Shown here piece after piece: positions 9,227 through 18,598 of a stretch of 64,000 bases of DNA. The DNA comes from Endozoicomonas sp. G2_1 (GTDB lineage Bacteria; Pseudomonadota; Gammaproteobacteria; Enterobacterales; Alteromonadaceae), in NCBI RefSeq assembly GCF_017744155.1, contig NZ_JAGHQT010000001.1:558001-622000 (forward strand). Reading direction: 5' to 3'. The first letter of the stretch is position 1. Each line of letters begins with the position of its first letter. A program made the translations under genes and the position numbers. The notes under the pieces are model-generated. The model was not told where the DNA came from and did not search any database. It was given only the letters and a program-made list of their open reading frames with translations.

Positions 9227-10666
9227 ATGATGAGCACAGCTGCCGAAAATATCGAAACAGTGGTTAATCCAACGATTGCCGAAATGACCAAGAGTTTTAA
9301 TGAGCTTAATGACTTATACGCGCAAAAAACTTATCCAAGTGTTGATGAGCGTATCAGTCTATTAAAGCAAGTAAAGCAGGCAATGCTAGATCACGAAATT
9401 GAATTCTATAAAGCGCTGAATCAAGACTATGGCTACCGCAGTGAATTCGACTCAATGATGGGTGACTTTTTACCGAGTATTGAAAACTTCAACTACGCCA
9501 TCAAAAAAATTAAAAAATGGACTAAACCCGATCGCCGCCATTCTGGCCTGTTGCTAGCCCCGTCAAAGGTTGAAGTACACTATCAACCACTTGGCGTTGT
9601 TGGCATTATCGTGCCATGGAATTTCCCTATTTACTTAAGTATGGGGCCGCTAATTACCGCATTAGCAGCGGGTAATCGCGCTATGATCAAGCTAAGTGAA
9701 TTCACGCCGGCAATGAATGCGGTATTAATCAAAGCACTAGCACCGTTTAACGACCACGTGCGTATTTTTGAAGGTGAAGCCGATGTTGCGTCAGCCTTCA
9801 GTAAACTGGCGTTTGACCATATTTTATTTACCGGTTCAACAACCGTTGGTCGTTTTGTTGCACGCGCCGCTGCCGAGAATTTAACGCCAATAACGTTAGA
9901 ACTCGGTGGTAAGTCACCGGTAATCATCAATAAGGATGCGGATTTAAACAATGCGGTTCACGCCGTTATGTTAGGTAAATCAATTAACGGTGGACAAATT
10001 TGCGTCTCTCCTGATTATGTTTTCATTCCTAAAGAAATGGAACAAGACTTTGTTGAGCTCTACCTCAAAAAGTTTACTGAGTATTACTTAAGCAAAGACA
10101 GTGTGCACAACTTTACTCATGTTATTAACGAAAATCAGTTTAAGCGCTTAGCCAGTTATATTGACGATGCCAAAGCTAAAGGTGCGACTATTCACACTTT
10201 TGGTGACGATGCCATCAACACCGAAACACGCCGCTTGTTGCCACACTTAATGACGAATGTCACAGACGATATGCTAGTGATGCAAGACGAAATTTTTGGT
10301 GCGCTATTACCCATTAAAACGTATGAAAACCTCGATGAAGCCTTAAATTTTATTAGCGCCCGCCCAAGACCATTGGCGCTGTATTTGATGACCAATGACA
10401 ACCAGTTGAAAAAGCGCATTGTCAATGAAACCCACAGCGGTGGTGTTTGTATTAACGACTCACTGCTTCACGTTGCTGCGGAAGATGCGCCGTTTGGCGG
10501 TGTTGGCGACTCAGGTATGGGTCAATATCACGGCATTGAAGGTTTTAGAACATTCTCTAAAGCCAAAACTGTACTTTCAACACCAACGTTTATGCCGCGC
10601 AGCCGACTAATGCTGAAAAACCGAGATATGTTCTTCAATACTATTAGAAAGTTGTTTTTAAAATAA
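9227..10666 (+). CDS. Coniferyl-aldehyde-dehydrogenase-like NAD(P)+ aldehyde dehydrogenase
   Basis: This 479-residue cytoplasmic enzyme oxidises an aldehyde to the acid. It resembles the coniferyl aldehyde dehydrogenase (CalB) branch: QPLGVVGIIVPWNFPIYLSMGP, FTGSTTVGRFVARAAAENLTPITLELGGKSP and GGQICVSPDYVFIP. The general base is Glu about 225 and the nucleophile Cys about 259. The open frame reaches a TTG at 9215, but ATG at 9227 (or the next codon, 9230) follows AAGGTG and is the better start. The tetR gene overlaps its stop codon by one base, so the two are co-transcribed from the promoter at 9158-9186. A real preference for coniferyl aldehyde is not shown; related enzymes act on various aliphatic and aromatic aldehydes. 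Confidence 0.9.
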   Translation: MMSTAAENIETVVNPTIAEMTKSFNELNDLYAQKTYPSVDERISLLKQVKQAMLDHEIEFYKALNQDYGYRSEFDSMMGDFLPSIENFNYAIKKIKKWTKPDRRHSGLLLAPSKVEVHYQPLGVVGIIVPWNFPIYLSMGPLITALAAGNRAMIKLSEFTPAMNAVLIKALAPFNDHVRIFEGEADVASAFSKLAFDHILFTGSTTVGRFVARAAAENLTPITLELGGKSPVIINKDADLNNAVHAVMLGKSINGGQICVSPDYVFIPKEMEQDFVELYLKKFTEYYLSKDSVHNFTHVINENQFKRLASYIDDAKAKGATIHTFGDDAINTETRRLLPHLMTNVTDDMLVMQDEIFGALLPIKTYENLDEALNFISARPRPLALYLMTNDNQLKKRIVNETHSGGVCINDSLLHVAAEDAPFGGVGDSGMGQYHGIEGFRTFSKAKTVLSTPTFMPRSRLMLKNRDMFFNTIRKLFLK

Positions 10667-11280
10667 TGGCAAGTAGCAAACGCGAGCAAATTTTAGCAAG
10701 TGCTTTAACGCTGTTTGTCGAGCGAGGGATTAGTGATACTTCAACGGCAAGTATCGCTAAAGGTGCTAGTGTTGCCACCGGCACCTTGTTTCATCACTTT
10801 GCCAATAAGCAAGCCATTGTCGACGGTTTATATCGCCATCTAAAAGAGCAAATTGCCAGTCAAATGACCAGCACAGAATCAGAGTTAGATATGTTAGCCA
10901 AAGCAAAATCTTATTGGTTAACTTGTCTCAATTGTTTTATCAACAATACTGAAGCGCTCAAGTTTTTTCAGCTTTACTACGCGACGCCGTCTGTAGCAAA
11001 AGACAATAAATTTGCCGTTATCAAAGACACCTTTGGCTTTTTCTTAGACTTTATCGACCGCGCCAAGCAAGCGGGACTGTTTATCGACTTGCCACAAGAG
11101 TATATAATGAGCCACTGTCAGCAAGGGCTGTTCAATACTGCACAGTTTTTGATTGATTACCCTGAGCACTTTGATGAAATTAAGCGCAAAAGCTTTGAAC
11201 TTCACTTTGGTGCTCTACTCACTGCTCAAGGACACGCGCAACTTGCCAAAAGTGTTAATGAGATAGACAACAACACTTAG
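10666..11280 (+). CDS. TetR/AcrR-family transcriptional repressor
   Basis: This 204-residue protein has an N-terminal TetR helix-turn-helix (TSTASIAKGASVATGTLFHHFANKQAIVDGLY, about residues 23-54) and an all-helical ligand-binding remainder. The ATG shares its A with the last base of the aldehyde dehydrogenase stop codon (TAATG), a sign of translational coupling. It probably represses its own operon through the palindrome at 9189-9206 and releases it in response to an aldehyde or related compound. That ligand is inferred from context only. Confidence 0.92.
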   Translation: MASSKREQILASALTLFVERGISDTSTASIAKGASVATGTLFHHFANKQAIVDGLYRHLKEQIASQMTSTESELDMLAKAKSYWLTCLNCFINNTEALKFFQLYYATPSVAKDNKFAVIKDTFGFFLDFIDRAKQAGLFIDLPQEYIMSHCQQGLFNTAQFLIDYPEHFDEIKRKSFELHFGALLTAQGHAQLAKSVNEIDNNT

Positions 11281-11296
11281 AGGTAGTGCTCAATTC

Positions 11297-12028
11297 ATGT
11301 TTGAACTTATTGGCCAGACTGAACACTTCATCGTGGTAAACAAATCAGCTGGCATAGGTTTTCACAACGACGAACAACAAGCTGGTCTTTTTACGACTGT
11401 CAGTCAGTTCGCAAAAGATCAGCTTGCCATCAAAGAGCTCTACCCTGTCCATCGCCTCGACAAAATGACCTCGGGTTTGATCCTATTTGCGACCTCACTA
11501 AAGGCTGCCAATCAATTTCAACAATTATTCAGTCAGCACCAAGTTGAAAAGTACTATCTGGCTCTTTCGGATAAGAAACCAAAGAAAAAACAAGGCTTGA
11601 TCAAGGGTGATATGGCGAAAAGCCGCCGCGGTATGTGGAAGCTATTACGCAGCCAAACCAAGCCGGCTATCACTCAGTTTTTTTCCTATAGTTTAGCCAA
11701 TCAAACTATGGCTACAGAGGCCAAAGATCAGCGTTTATTTATTCTAAAGCCACACTCGGGCAAAACCCATCAAATCAGGGTAGCGTTAACCAGTATTGGC
11801 GCCCCGATTAGCGGTGATCAACTTTACTATCCAAACGCAACAGCTGCTGATATAGGTAATCAAGAGCGGGGGTATTTGCACGCTTATGCGCTGCGATTCA
11901 AGCTCTTTGACCAAGACTACCAATACCTATTACCGCCAAGCCAAGGGACACTATTTAACGATTCAGGGTTGGCGAGCTTGTTAAAAGAACTCGCTGAGCC
12001 TTGGTTGCTTAACTGGCCTAAAATATAG
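11297..12028 (+). CDS. RluA-family RNA pseudouridine synthase (TIGR01621-like)
   Basis: This 243-residue protein has the RluA/RsuA catalytic motif VHRLDKMTSGLILFA, with the catalytic Asp in HRLD about residue 54, and the C-terminal substrate-site stretch KPHSGKTHQIRVAL. No S4 domain precedes the catalytic domain. It fits the short 'Rlu family' proteins common in Vibrio and Shewanella, whose RNA target is not established. It starts 17 bases after tetR and could be read through from that operon. A hairpin terminator follows at 12086-12113. Confidence 0.9.
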   Translation: MFELIGQTEHFIVVNKSAGIGFHNDEQQAGLFTTVSQFAKDQLAIKELYPVHRLDKMTSGLILFATSLKAANQFQQLFSQHQVEKYYLALSDKKPKKKQGLIKGDMAKSRRGMWKLLRSQTKPAITQFFSYSLANQTMATEAKDQRLFILKPHSGKTHQIRVALTSIGAPISGDQLYYPNATAADIGNQERGYLHAYALRFKLFDQDYQYLLPPSQGTLFNDSGLASLLKELAEPWLLNWPKI

Positions 12029-12085
12029 ATATTCAGGCTTTAAGCGCAGCTAAAATTTAGCGAACGACAAACCAATTCGATACAA

Positions 12086-12113
12086 AAAAGCCAGCTCGAT
12101 AGCTGGCTTTTTA
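12086..12113. terminator. Bidirectional Rho-independent terminator
   Basis: An 11-bp stem, AAAAGCCAGCT / AGCTGGCTTTT, with a CGAT loop has T runs in both directions. It lies between the convergent pseudouridine synthase and NSS transporter genes and can serve both. Confidence 0.85.
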
Positions 12114-12131
12114 GCATCATACGTTAGCGCA

Positions 12132-13481
12132 CTACAAGATTGAATGAATAAATACAGTGGCAATTGCAACTGGGCAAACAAATTTGATGTACCAAGGCCA
12201 AATTTTCCAAAATAGGCTTGATTCTACAGCCTCGTTACCTTGCTTAATTTCAGCCAATAACTCGTTGCGGTACCAAATCCAGCCAGCAAAGACACAACAC
12301 AACATAGCAATAATGGGTTGGCCGTATTGAGTCGATATAGTCGCGACTAAATCCAACATAAAATCAATATTAGCAACAATGACTACACTTAACGCTAAAA
12401 TAGCTAAACCTATCATTGTCGTTGCTTTTTTACGTTCAATATCATGGCGTTCAACGGCGTAAGACACTGGCCCTTCAAGCATTGAAATTGACGAAGTTAG
12501 TGCCGCTATGGTCATCAATAAGAAAAAGGCAAAACCGATAAATAAACCAATGCCGCCCATGCCGTCAAACAAGCTAGGTAAAACATCAAAGACTAATGTC
12601 GGCCCTGAGTTAAGGCTGCCATCGGCAGCAAAAATAGCGACGCCTTGTGCTTGAGCGACATACATGGCAGGAATAATCAGTAACCCAGCTAAGAAAGCAA
12701 TTGAAACGTCAATCAAGGTCACTTGAGCACCGATGCTGACCATATTTTCTTTTTTACTGATATAAGAACCGTAAATCACCATGACACTAGTACCCAGCGA
12801 CAATGAGAAAAAGGCCTGACCAAGGGCACTGACCAACAAGTTAGGATCGAGCACACGAGAGATATCTGGATTTAGATAAGCCTCGACACCTTCGCTGGCG
12901 CCATCTAGGGTAAAGACATAAATAATCAGTAAAACAAGTAAGCCTATCATCATTGGCATTAGTCGCTTCGACCATTTTTCTATGCCGTTTTCAACCCCTT
13001 TTCTAATAATAAAAATGGTCAAAAACATAAATAACACGGTAAACAGTAAATTGCGCTCTAAACTCTGATTAACCACCCAATCAGCCGCTTGATTAGCACC
13101 TAGCATTAGAGCTAAGGGTTCAACGGCAAACGACATCATCCAGCCCGCCAAAATACCGTAGAAGCTCAAAATAAGTGCTGCGCAAATAATCCCGCCAAAA
13201 CCAACGACAAAGCCAAAGCGCTTTTGCCACAAGGTACGAGACATTTTTTGCAATGAAGTGACAGCATTGGCCTGACCGTAACGACCAATCAAAATTTCCG
13301 CCATAAACGCCGGATAGGCCAGACAAAACGCTAAAATTAAATAGACTAAAACAAAGGCGGCACCGCCGTTACTAGCGGTTTGGGTTGGAAAGCCCCAAAT
13401 ATTACCTAGCCCAACTGCTGAGCCCGCAGCGGCCATGATAAAACCAATGCGCGAGCTAAACGCTCCTCGAGAAACTGCCAT
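12132..13481 (-). CDS. Sodium-dependent transporter, NSS (SNF) family
   Basis: This 449-residue polytopic inner-membrane symporter has the family signature near its N-terminus, SRIGFIMAAAGSAVGLGNIWGFPTQTASNGGAAF (about residues 10-43), which forms the unwound first helix with sodium and substrate sites. Bacterial members take up amino acids or related amines with sodium. About 11-12 membrane segments are visible. The exact substrate cannot be read. It stands alone, convergent with the pseudouridine synthase gene and upstream of the terminator at 12086-12113. Confidence 0.93.
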   Translation of the reverse strand: MAVSRGAFSSRIGFIMAAAGSAVGLGNIWGFPTQTASNGGAAFVLVYLILAFCLAYPAFMAEILIGRYGQANAVTSLQKMSRTLWQKRFGFVVGFGGIICAALILSFYGILAGWMMSFAVEPLALMLGANQAADWVVNQSLERNLLFTVLFMFLTIFIIRKGVENGIEKWSKRLMPMMIGLLVLLIIYVFTLDGASEGVEAYLNPDISRVLDPNLLVSALGQAFFSLSLGTSVMVIYGSYISKKENMVSIGAQVTLIDVSIAFLAGLLIIPAMYVAQAQGVAIFAADGSLNSGPTLVFDVLPSLFDGMGGIGLFIGFAFFLLMTIAALTSSISMLEGPVSYAVERHDIERKKATTMIGLAILALSVVIVANIDFMLDLVATISTQYGQPIIAMLCCVFAGWIWYRNELLAEIKQGNEAVESSLFWKIWPWYIKFVCPVAIATVFIHSIL

Positions 13482-13620
13482 GAAATGCTTCTTCTAATTA
13501 TTATTAAGTAAACCTAATGTACTGAAAGCCGGCACAAAAGCCTAGTCGACAACAACTAATTTAATCAAAATTTGTAAAGCAAACACAACGTGCTCGCTTT
13601 ACAACTTGATTCACTAGCTA

Positions 13621-14103
13621 TTAATCGCGGAAGTTGTTGAATTGAAAAGACTGCTCTAAATCGGCTTCGCGCACTAGCTGCATTACCGCTTGTAGCTCAT
13701 CGCGTTTTTTGCCAGTGACACGAACTTGTTCACCTTGAATTGAAGCTTGTACTTTGAGTTTACTGTCTTTAATCAACTTAACCACTTTCTTGGCAACGGG
13801 TTGTTCAATGCCCTCTTTAAACGTGACTTGACAAGTAAAATTTTTGCCTGATTGATCGTGGCTACCAACCGTCATCGCTTTTGCGTCAATTTTGCGTTTT
13901 GACAACTGAACGCGCAGCATATCCAACATTTGTTTTAGCTGAAAATCACCTTCACATTTAACCGTGATAATAGGAGATTTCCACTCAAAGCTCGCTTCAA
14001 CACCGCGAAAATCAAAGCGGGTTGATAATTCTCTGGTCGCGTTTTCAGCCGCATTGCGAACTTCTTCTAAATTAATTTCTGAAACAATGTCAAATGAAGG
14101 CAT
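13621..14103 (-). CDS. yajQ: YajQ family nucleotide-binding protein
   Basis: This 160-residue protein is typical of YajQ (163 in E. coli): [40 protein letters not shown] at the N-terminus and an [57 protein letters not shown] core. Family members bind nucleotides, with cyclic-di-GMP binding reported in Xanthomonas. It is a standalone gene between the NSS transporter (same strand) and a MITE-like element. Confidence 0.96.
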   Translation of the reverse strand: MPSFDIVSEINLEEVRNAAENATRELSTRFDFRGVEASFEWKSPIITVKCEGDFQLKQMLDMLRVQLSKRKIDAKAMTVGSHDQSGKNFTCQVTFKEGIEQPVAKKVVKLIKDSKLKVQASIQGEQVRVTGKKRDELQAVMQLVREADLEQSFQFNNFRD

Positions 14104-14224
14104 CTATAAATCCTAATTACTAATTTGTTAACCGAGCTATAGTATCAAAAGCCAAAATAAAAGCCACGAACCACCACAATAAAATACGCCTGTGTTACAC
14201 TCACCTCGACTTTATTTTTGACTC

Positions 14225-14488
14225 ATACCCAAACTACCTCAAGATACGTGATTCAGCGCTGTCACAGGAACTTAATATCAAGGCGCAGCTAGCAGGAATG
14301 GTCACTCCCTTTCAATTAGCTGCAACGAAGAGAGTAAGTTCCTGTGAAGCGCCCGAAGGGTTGGTTTAAAAGACAATTTATGCTGCGTTATTGATTTTAA
14401 CAAGGGAATAACCATTCTTTACAATCAATGCCTTGTCTAAATCGCTTTTAATTCCAACTGAACAAGCATCTTGAGGTCGCTTGGGTAT
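14225..14488. mobile_element. MITE-like element with 26-bp terminal inverted repeats
   Basis: The outer ends, 14225-14250 and 14463-14488, are inverted repeats matching at 22 of 26 positions and starting ATACCCAA. Inside is a nested 13-bp perfect inverted pair, TCACAGGAACTTA (14262-14274) / TAAGTTCCTGTGA (14335-14347), and a further pair, GCAGCTA (14285-14291) / TAGCTGC (14317-14323). There is no coding capacity. At 264 bp with nested hairpins it looks like a nonautonomous transposon or a folded repeat; similar intergenic repeats are common in Alteromonadales. A target duplication is not clear beyond a possible AT dinucleotide. Confidence 0.7.
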
Positions 14489-14510
14489 ATTTCAACAGGA
14501 TTAAACACAC

Positions 14511-14903
14511 GTGTTGAGAAAGTATGGGCTTGTTATCAGTCTATTGGTTACCTTTATCACTTTACTGGCGCTCGCGATTATTTATCCCAATGACTTTAAA
14601 CCAGTATTTAGATTGCCGGAAATTGACCTTATAGGGCACTACTTTGGTTTTCTGTTGTTGGCTGCATTTGTTCAATGGCAGCTTAAGCTAAGGGTACTGA
14701 CCTGTGTTATTGGCATGAGTTGCTACGCCGGTATCACTGAATTGGTACAAGCTTATTTGGGTTTTCGCAACGGCGCTTGGGATGATTTCATTGCAGATTT
14801 ACTCGGCATCGCAAGTTTTGGTTTAATAAAGGTTGGTGTCGATTTTTATCAAAGACGTCAGTTAGCTCATACCAATAATGAAATGGACACAAACGAGCAA
14901 TGA
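14511..14903 (+). CDS. VanZ-like membrane protein
   Basis: This 130-residue protein has about three or four hydrophobic segments and the VanZ-family pattern LPEIDLIGHYFGFLLLAAFVQW...GITELVQAYLGFRNGAWDDFIADLLG, with the conserved E(L/F)xQ and R..xxxDxxxNxxG-like positions. VanZ domains are linked to teicoplanin resistance in enterococci, but in proteobacteria their job is unknown. The start is GTG at 14511, 22 bases after the MITE-like element, which may supply or interrupt its promoter. It overlaps panE by four bases (ATGA), so they are probably translated together. Confidence 0.8.
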   Translation: MLRKYGLVISLLVTFITLLALAIIYPNDFKPVFRLPEIDLIGHYFGFLLLAAFVQWQLKLRVLTCVIGMSCYAGITELVQAYLGFRNGAWDDFIADLLGIASFGLIKVGVDFYQRRQLAHTNNEMDTNEQ

Positions 14904-15895
14904 ACATTGTTATTGTCGGCGCAGGTGCCATCGGGTTGTTTTGCTATCAACAAATCGCAAAATCAATGGCAATTAAAGCAAAAACTAAAGCGACAGCTAA
15001 AGATAACGTTAAGCTCAGCTTACTGACAAAATCGTCATTGACTGACTGCAATAAAGGCCTCCCAAGTCACTTCGAATTTACCGACTTACAAGGCGACACC
15101 GAAAGCATTGAGCTGTCGTTTGCAGATAAAACACACTTAACCAATGCTGATATTCTGCTAATTTGCGTAAAATCGTATCAAGTTAAAACAGTGACCGCTG
15201 AAATTCACCAAGCTATTAGCAACCATTCGATTAATAAACAATGCGCACTCGTGCTATGTCACAATGGTATGGGCTGTCTTGAAGATATTGAACAATTCAA
15301 ACTCGCCAATCCAATTTATACTTTGTTGACCACGCACGGTAGCCTCAAGCTCTCAGCAAACCACATAAAACACACGGGCAAAGGACAGTTTGATTTAGGT
15401 TTAGTAAAACCTGCTGACGACTTATCAGATAACAGCGCAGCAATTCAGGCTTGTCAAAGTATCACTCAACAGTTGCCAGATTTGCTTGGCAACTGCCACT
15501 GGCAGGCAAATATTGTCGCAAGTCAGTGGCGCAAGCTGGCAATAAACTGTGTTATCAACCCAATAACGGCGATTGATGGTGTAGAAAACGGCGCCATCCA
15601 GCAGCGACAATATCGCGATAAAATTAAAGCAATTGTTGTCGAGTTGGTAGAAGTAGCCCATGCTCAAGGGCAATTATTTGAGCCGTCAGCTCTGATTGAG
15701 ACGGTTAATCAAGTTGCGATTGCCACGGCTCAAAACCAATCATCTATGCTTTGTGATGTTTTAGCAAAGCGCGCTACTGAGATCGATTACATCAATGGTT
15801 ATATTGCCCGCTTGGGCAAGCAACACCAGATAACAACGCCAGTAAACGATGAACTCTGTAAGCAAATAAAGGCTTTAGAGCAAACCTACCTTTAG
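14900..15895 (+). CDS. panE: 2-dehydropantoate 2-reductase (ketopantoate reductase)
   Basis: This 331-residue NADPH-dependent enzyme reduces ketopantoate to pantoate in pantothenate/CoA synthesis. The nucleotide-binding motif IVGAGAIG starts at residue 4. LLICVKSYQV, CHNGMG and THGSLK follow, and WRKLAINCVINPITAI contains the catalytic lysine of the family. The N-terminal domain has a Lys/Thr-rich insertion (AKSMAIKAKTKATAKDNVK). It overlaps the VanZ-like gene by four bases. Confidence 0.92.
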   Translation: MNIVIVGAGAIGLFCYQQIAKSMAIKAKTKATAKDNVKLSLLTKSSLTDCNKGLPSHFEFTDLQGDTESIELSFADKTHLTNADILLICVKSYQVKTVTAEIHQAISNHSINKQCALVLCHNGMGCLEDIEQFKLANPIYTLLTTHGSLKLSANHIKHTGKGQFDLGLVKPADDLSDNSAAIQACQSITQQLPDLLGNCHWQANIVASQWRKLAINCVINPITAIDGVENGAIQQRQYRDKIKAIVVELVEVAHAQGQLFEPSALIETVNQVAIATAQNQSSMLCDVLAKRATEIDYINGYIARLGKQHQITTPVNDELCKQIKALEQTYL

Positions 15896-16044
15896 GTGCT
15901 ATTTAATTGGCACTACTCAGAGAGGAAATTTCAGGTTTTAACCGTGATTAGCCGCCAGTGTTCAACAACCGACAGCTCTATTTTGCATTGTAGCGCCTAA
16001 TAAAGGTTAGCGCTCAATGCAAGAGTGATTAGTTAAAATCTCGG

Positions 16045-17499
16045 TTATGGACGATAAACTTTAACATTCTTAAAGCCGTTATCGTGCAGATACAAGGCCT
16101 GTAACTGACTCATCACACCGCGCTCGCAATACAACAAGTACTCTTTGTCTTGTGCTAAATCGCCAAACTGACTACCCAATTTGAAAAATGGCATGTGAAC
16201 AACGGTAACGCCATCAATTTCTAATGGCTTGTCGTCTTCTTCTTCAGGGCTGCGAATATCAAGTACTACTTGGTTGTCACTAATGTGTTCAACAGTATCA
16301 ATCGACGGTACTTCGGCATCGGCTTCTTCGCCAATGTCTTTCATATCAACAATGGTTGCGCTTTCGACAACGCGATCGAGAATGCTAAAGTCAAAGTCTT
16401 GCTCGGTTTCTTCAACTTTCGCCAATACTGCTTTTACTGTTGGTTTTTTCGAAATAACACCACAGTACTCAGGAATTGTTTTGGCAAAGTCTTCGGTGCC
16501 AATGGCGCGAGCAATATCGATAATCTCTTGTTTGTCGTACGCCACTAGTGGACGAAGAATCAAGGTTTCTGTTACGCGGTCAATAACGTTTAAGTTAGTT
16601 AAGGTTTGGCTTGATACCTGACCTAAACTTTCGCCAGTGACCAGCGATTGAATACCGCGTTTTTCGGCAATTTTGCTAGCAGCGCGCATCATCATACGCT
16701 TCAGCACCACGCCCATTAAGCCACTGTCAATTTTCTCTAAAATCTCAGTAACAACGGGATCAAAGTCAACAGAGATAAATTTAGTGCGATGAGAAGCAGC
16801 AAATTTATTCCACAAATAGTAACTGACCTGACGCACGCCAACTTCATGCGCTGAACCACCCAAGTTAAAGAAACAAAAATGCGTGCGCGAGCCTTTTTTG
16901 ATCATTTGATAGCTGGCAACGCCAGAGTCAAAACCACCAGACATTAACGACAAGACGTCTTCTTGCGTCGCAATAGGGAAACCGCCCATGCCAAGGTGGC
17001 GCTCAGTGACAATAAATAGCGCTTTTTTGTTTACTTCAAGACGAATGGTAACGTCTGGCTTGCGCAGCTGTACTTTGGCACTTTCAACCTGCTGATTTAA
17101 ACCGCCGCCAACGTATTGCTCAACTTGTAGCGATGAAAACTCATGTTGACCAGTACGCTTCACTCGCACGCAAAAAGTTTTGTTTTCAATGGTTTTAGCG
17201 TGAATCGCTAAGGTTTTCTCGTAGATGTCGTGTAAGTCAGTAAAATCGTGTTGCTGCACTTCCAAAAACGAAGGAATGCCGGGAGTAGACTTTAAGGTTT
17301 CAATTAATACTAAACGATTTTCTTCCGTATTATTTTTAGTATTAACCTCAATATTGTCCCAGTTCATCCGAGTCGTAACTTGTTCATCAACGCGGCGCAA
17401 AACATTCTTGATATTAGATTCAAGAATTTTGGTAAAACGTTTACGTACCGGACGAGATTTAATGATGATCTCAGCGGGTAATTTGATGATGAATTTCAT
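16045..17499 (-). CDS. thiI: tRNA 4-thiouridine synthase / thiamine sulfurtransferase ThiI with rhodanese domain
   Basis: ThiI transfers persulfide sulfur to U8 of tRNA and to ThiS for thiazole synthesis. The 484-residue protein has a ferredoxin-like/THUMP N-terminus, a PP-loop ([10 protein letters not shown]), the conserved cysteine of [14 protein letters not shown] and a C-terminal rhodanese domain with the persulfide cysteine in LLYCERGV. Both cysteines matching Cys344 and Cys456 of E. coli are present, so both functions are possible. The frame is open to 17520, but ATG at 17499 gives [15 protein letters not shown], matching the E. coli N-terminus. It stands alone on the minus strand downstream of pomAB. 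Confidence 0.96.
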   Translation of the reverse strand: MKFIIKLPAEIIIKSRPVRKRFTKILESNIKNVLRRVDEQVTTRMNWDNIEVNTKNNTEENRLVLIETLKSTPGIPSFLEVQQHDFTDLHDIYEKTLAIHAKTIENKTFCVRVKRTGQHEFSSLQVEQYVGGGLNQQVESAKVQLRKPDVTIRLEVNKKALFIVTERHLGMGGFPIATQEDVLSLMSGGFDSGVASYQMIKKGSRTHFCFFNLGGSAHEVGVRQVSYYLWNKFAASHRTKFISVDFDPVVTEILEKIDSGLMGVVLKRMMMRAASKIAEKRGIQSLVTGESLGQVSSQTLTNLNVIDRVTETLILRPLVAYDKQEIIDIARAIGTEDFAKTIPEYCGVISKKPTVKAVLAKVEETEQDFDFSILDRVVESATIVDMKDIGEEADAEVPSIDTVEHISDNQVVLDIRSPEEEDDKPLEIDGVTVVHMPFFKLGSQFGDLAQDKEYLLYCERGVMSQLQALYLHDNGFKNVKVYRP

Positions 17500-17638
17500 A
17501 ACTACGGCAGCCACAAGCAAAAAAACAGGGGCGCATTATACTGGTGGTAGAATAAACACACAAGCAGTGTGAGTATAGAGCAATGAACGTTCAGCTATCA
17601 GTTACTCACTAAAAGCTGAACGGTAAAAACTTATTGCG

Positions 17639-18577
17639 TTATTGAATTGAAATCGGTTCAGTTTCCTTCGCCTTACCTTGGTTAATTGAAATTTCAACAC
17701 GGCGGTTACGGCGTCGATTTAACGCATTGGTATTGGGAACCAACGGCTTGGTATCGGCTTGACCAACCACCAACAAGCGATCTTGGTCAAAGCCCGGTAC
17801 TTTAATTAACTCATGAGCAATCGCTACTGCACGCTGAGTAGATAAGTCCCAGTTTGAGCTATAAAGCTCAGAGCTAATACCGCGATCATCAGTATTACCC
17901 GACACCATAATTTCACCCGGTACACTGTTTAACAAAGTACCAATTTCGCGAACAATCGGCTTAAATTTAGGTTGTAAAAACGCAGAGCCCGAAGGGAAAG
18001 AGCCGTTTTCGCGAATGCGAATAATAATTTGCTGGCCCAGTGATTCAAGTTCTATCGCACCATCTTGAATTTGCTTTTCAAGTTGATCAGCAATTTTCTT
18101 CAATAGCTCGTTAACTTCTTCTTGCTGAGCTTGCTGCTGCGCTTCAATCGCTTCTTGTACTGCTTGTGCCGACGCTTCTTCAGCGGTGCTTTGTGATTGA
18201 CCGCCGCGCTCGGTGCCGCGCTGCTCTTGTCGACCACCGGCCGAGGTTTCGTCCCCCGCTTGGAACTCGAGCATTTGTTGTGTCATTTCAACGGTTTGTT
18301 GCTGGATCACTTCAATTGGTGTCGGTTCAGGCTTACCCGGTCTAAACTCTTGGGCAATAATACTGGTGCCCTTGGGGATATCCTTAACCTCAATTTTGTT
18401 TTGCACACCAAAGGCAAACTTCATCGAACCGGCAATCTGCTTAAACTTCAACACGTCCATTTCTGAGAATGACAGCAGTAGTACGAAGAAACACATCAGC
18501 AACGACATCAGGTCGGCAAAGGTCCCCATCCAGGCGGGTAGCCCTGGGGGTGGACATTTACATTCTTCTTGAGACAT
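17639..18577 (-). CDS. pomB: Flagellar motor stator protein PomB (MotB family)
   Basis: This 312-residue stator subunit has one N-terminal membrane helix (PAWMGTFADLMSLLMCFFVLLLSFSEMD) with the ion-binding aspartate at about residue 22, a Gln/Glu-rich plug and linker region (about 95-150), and a C-terminal OmpA-like peptidoglycan-binding domain (GNTDDRGISSELYSSNWDLSTQRAVAIAHELI). The Cys-Pro-rich start and the membrane helix resemble sodium-type PomB of Vibrio. It lies 21 bases after pomA and forms the stator with it, driving the polar flagellum with sodium ions. No other flagellar genes are in the window. Confidence 0.94.
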   Translation of the reverse strand: MSQEECKCPPPGLPAWMGTFADLMSLLMCFFVLLLSFSEMDVLKFKQIAGSMKFAFGVQNKIEVKDIPKGTSIIAQEFRPGKPEPTPIEVIQQQTVEMTQQMLEFQAGDETSAGGRQEQRGTERGGQSQSTAEEASAQAVQEAIEAQQQAQQEEVNELLKKIADQLEKQIQDGAIELESLGQQIIIRIRENGSFPSGSAFLQPKFKPIVREIGTLLNSVPGEIMVSGNTDDRGISSELYSSNWDLSTQRAVAIAHELIKVPGFDQDRLLVVGQADTKPLVPNTNALNRRRNRRVEISINQGKAKETEPISIQ

Positions 18578-18598
18578 ATCGAGTCAACCTCAGCTTAG

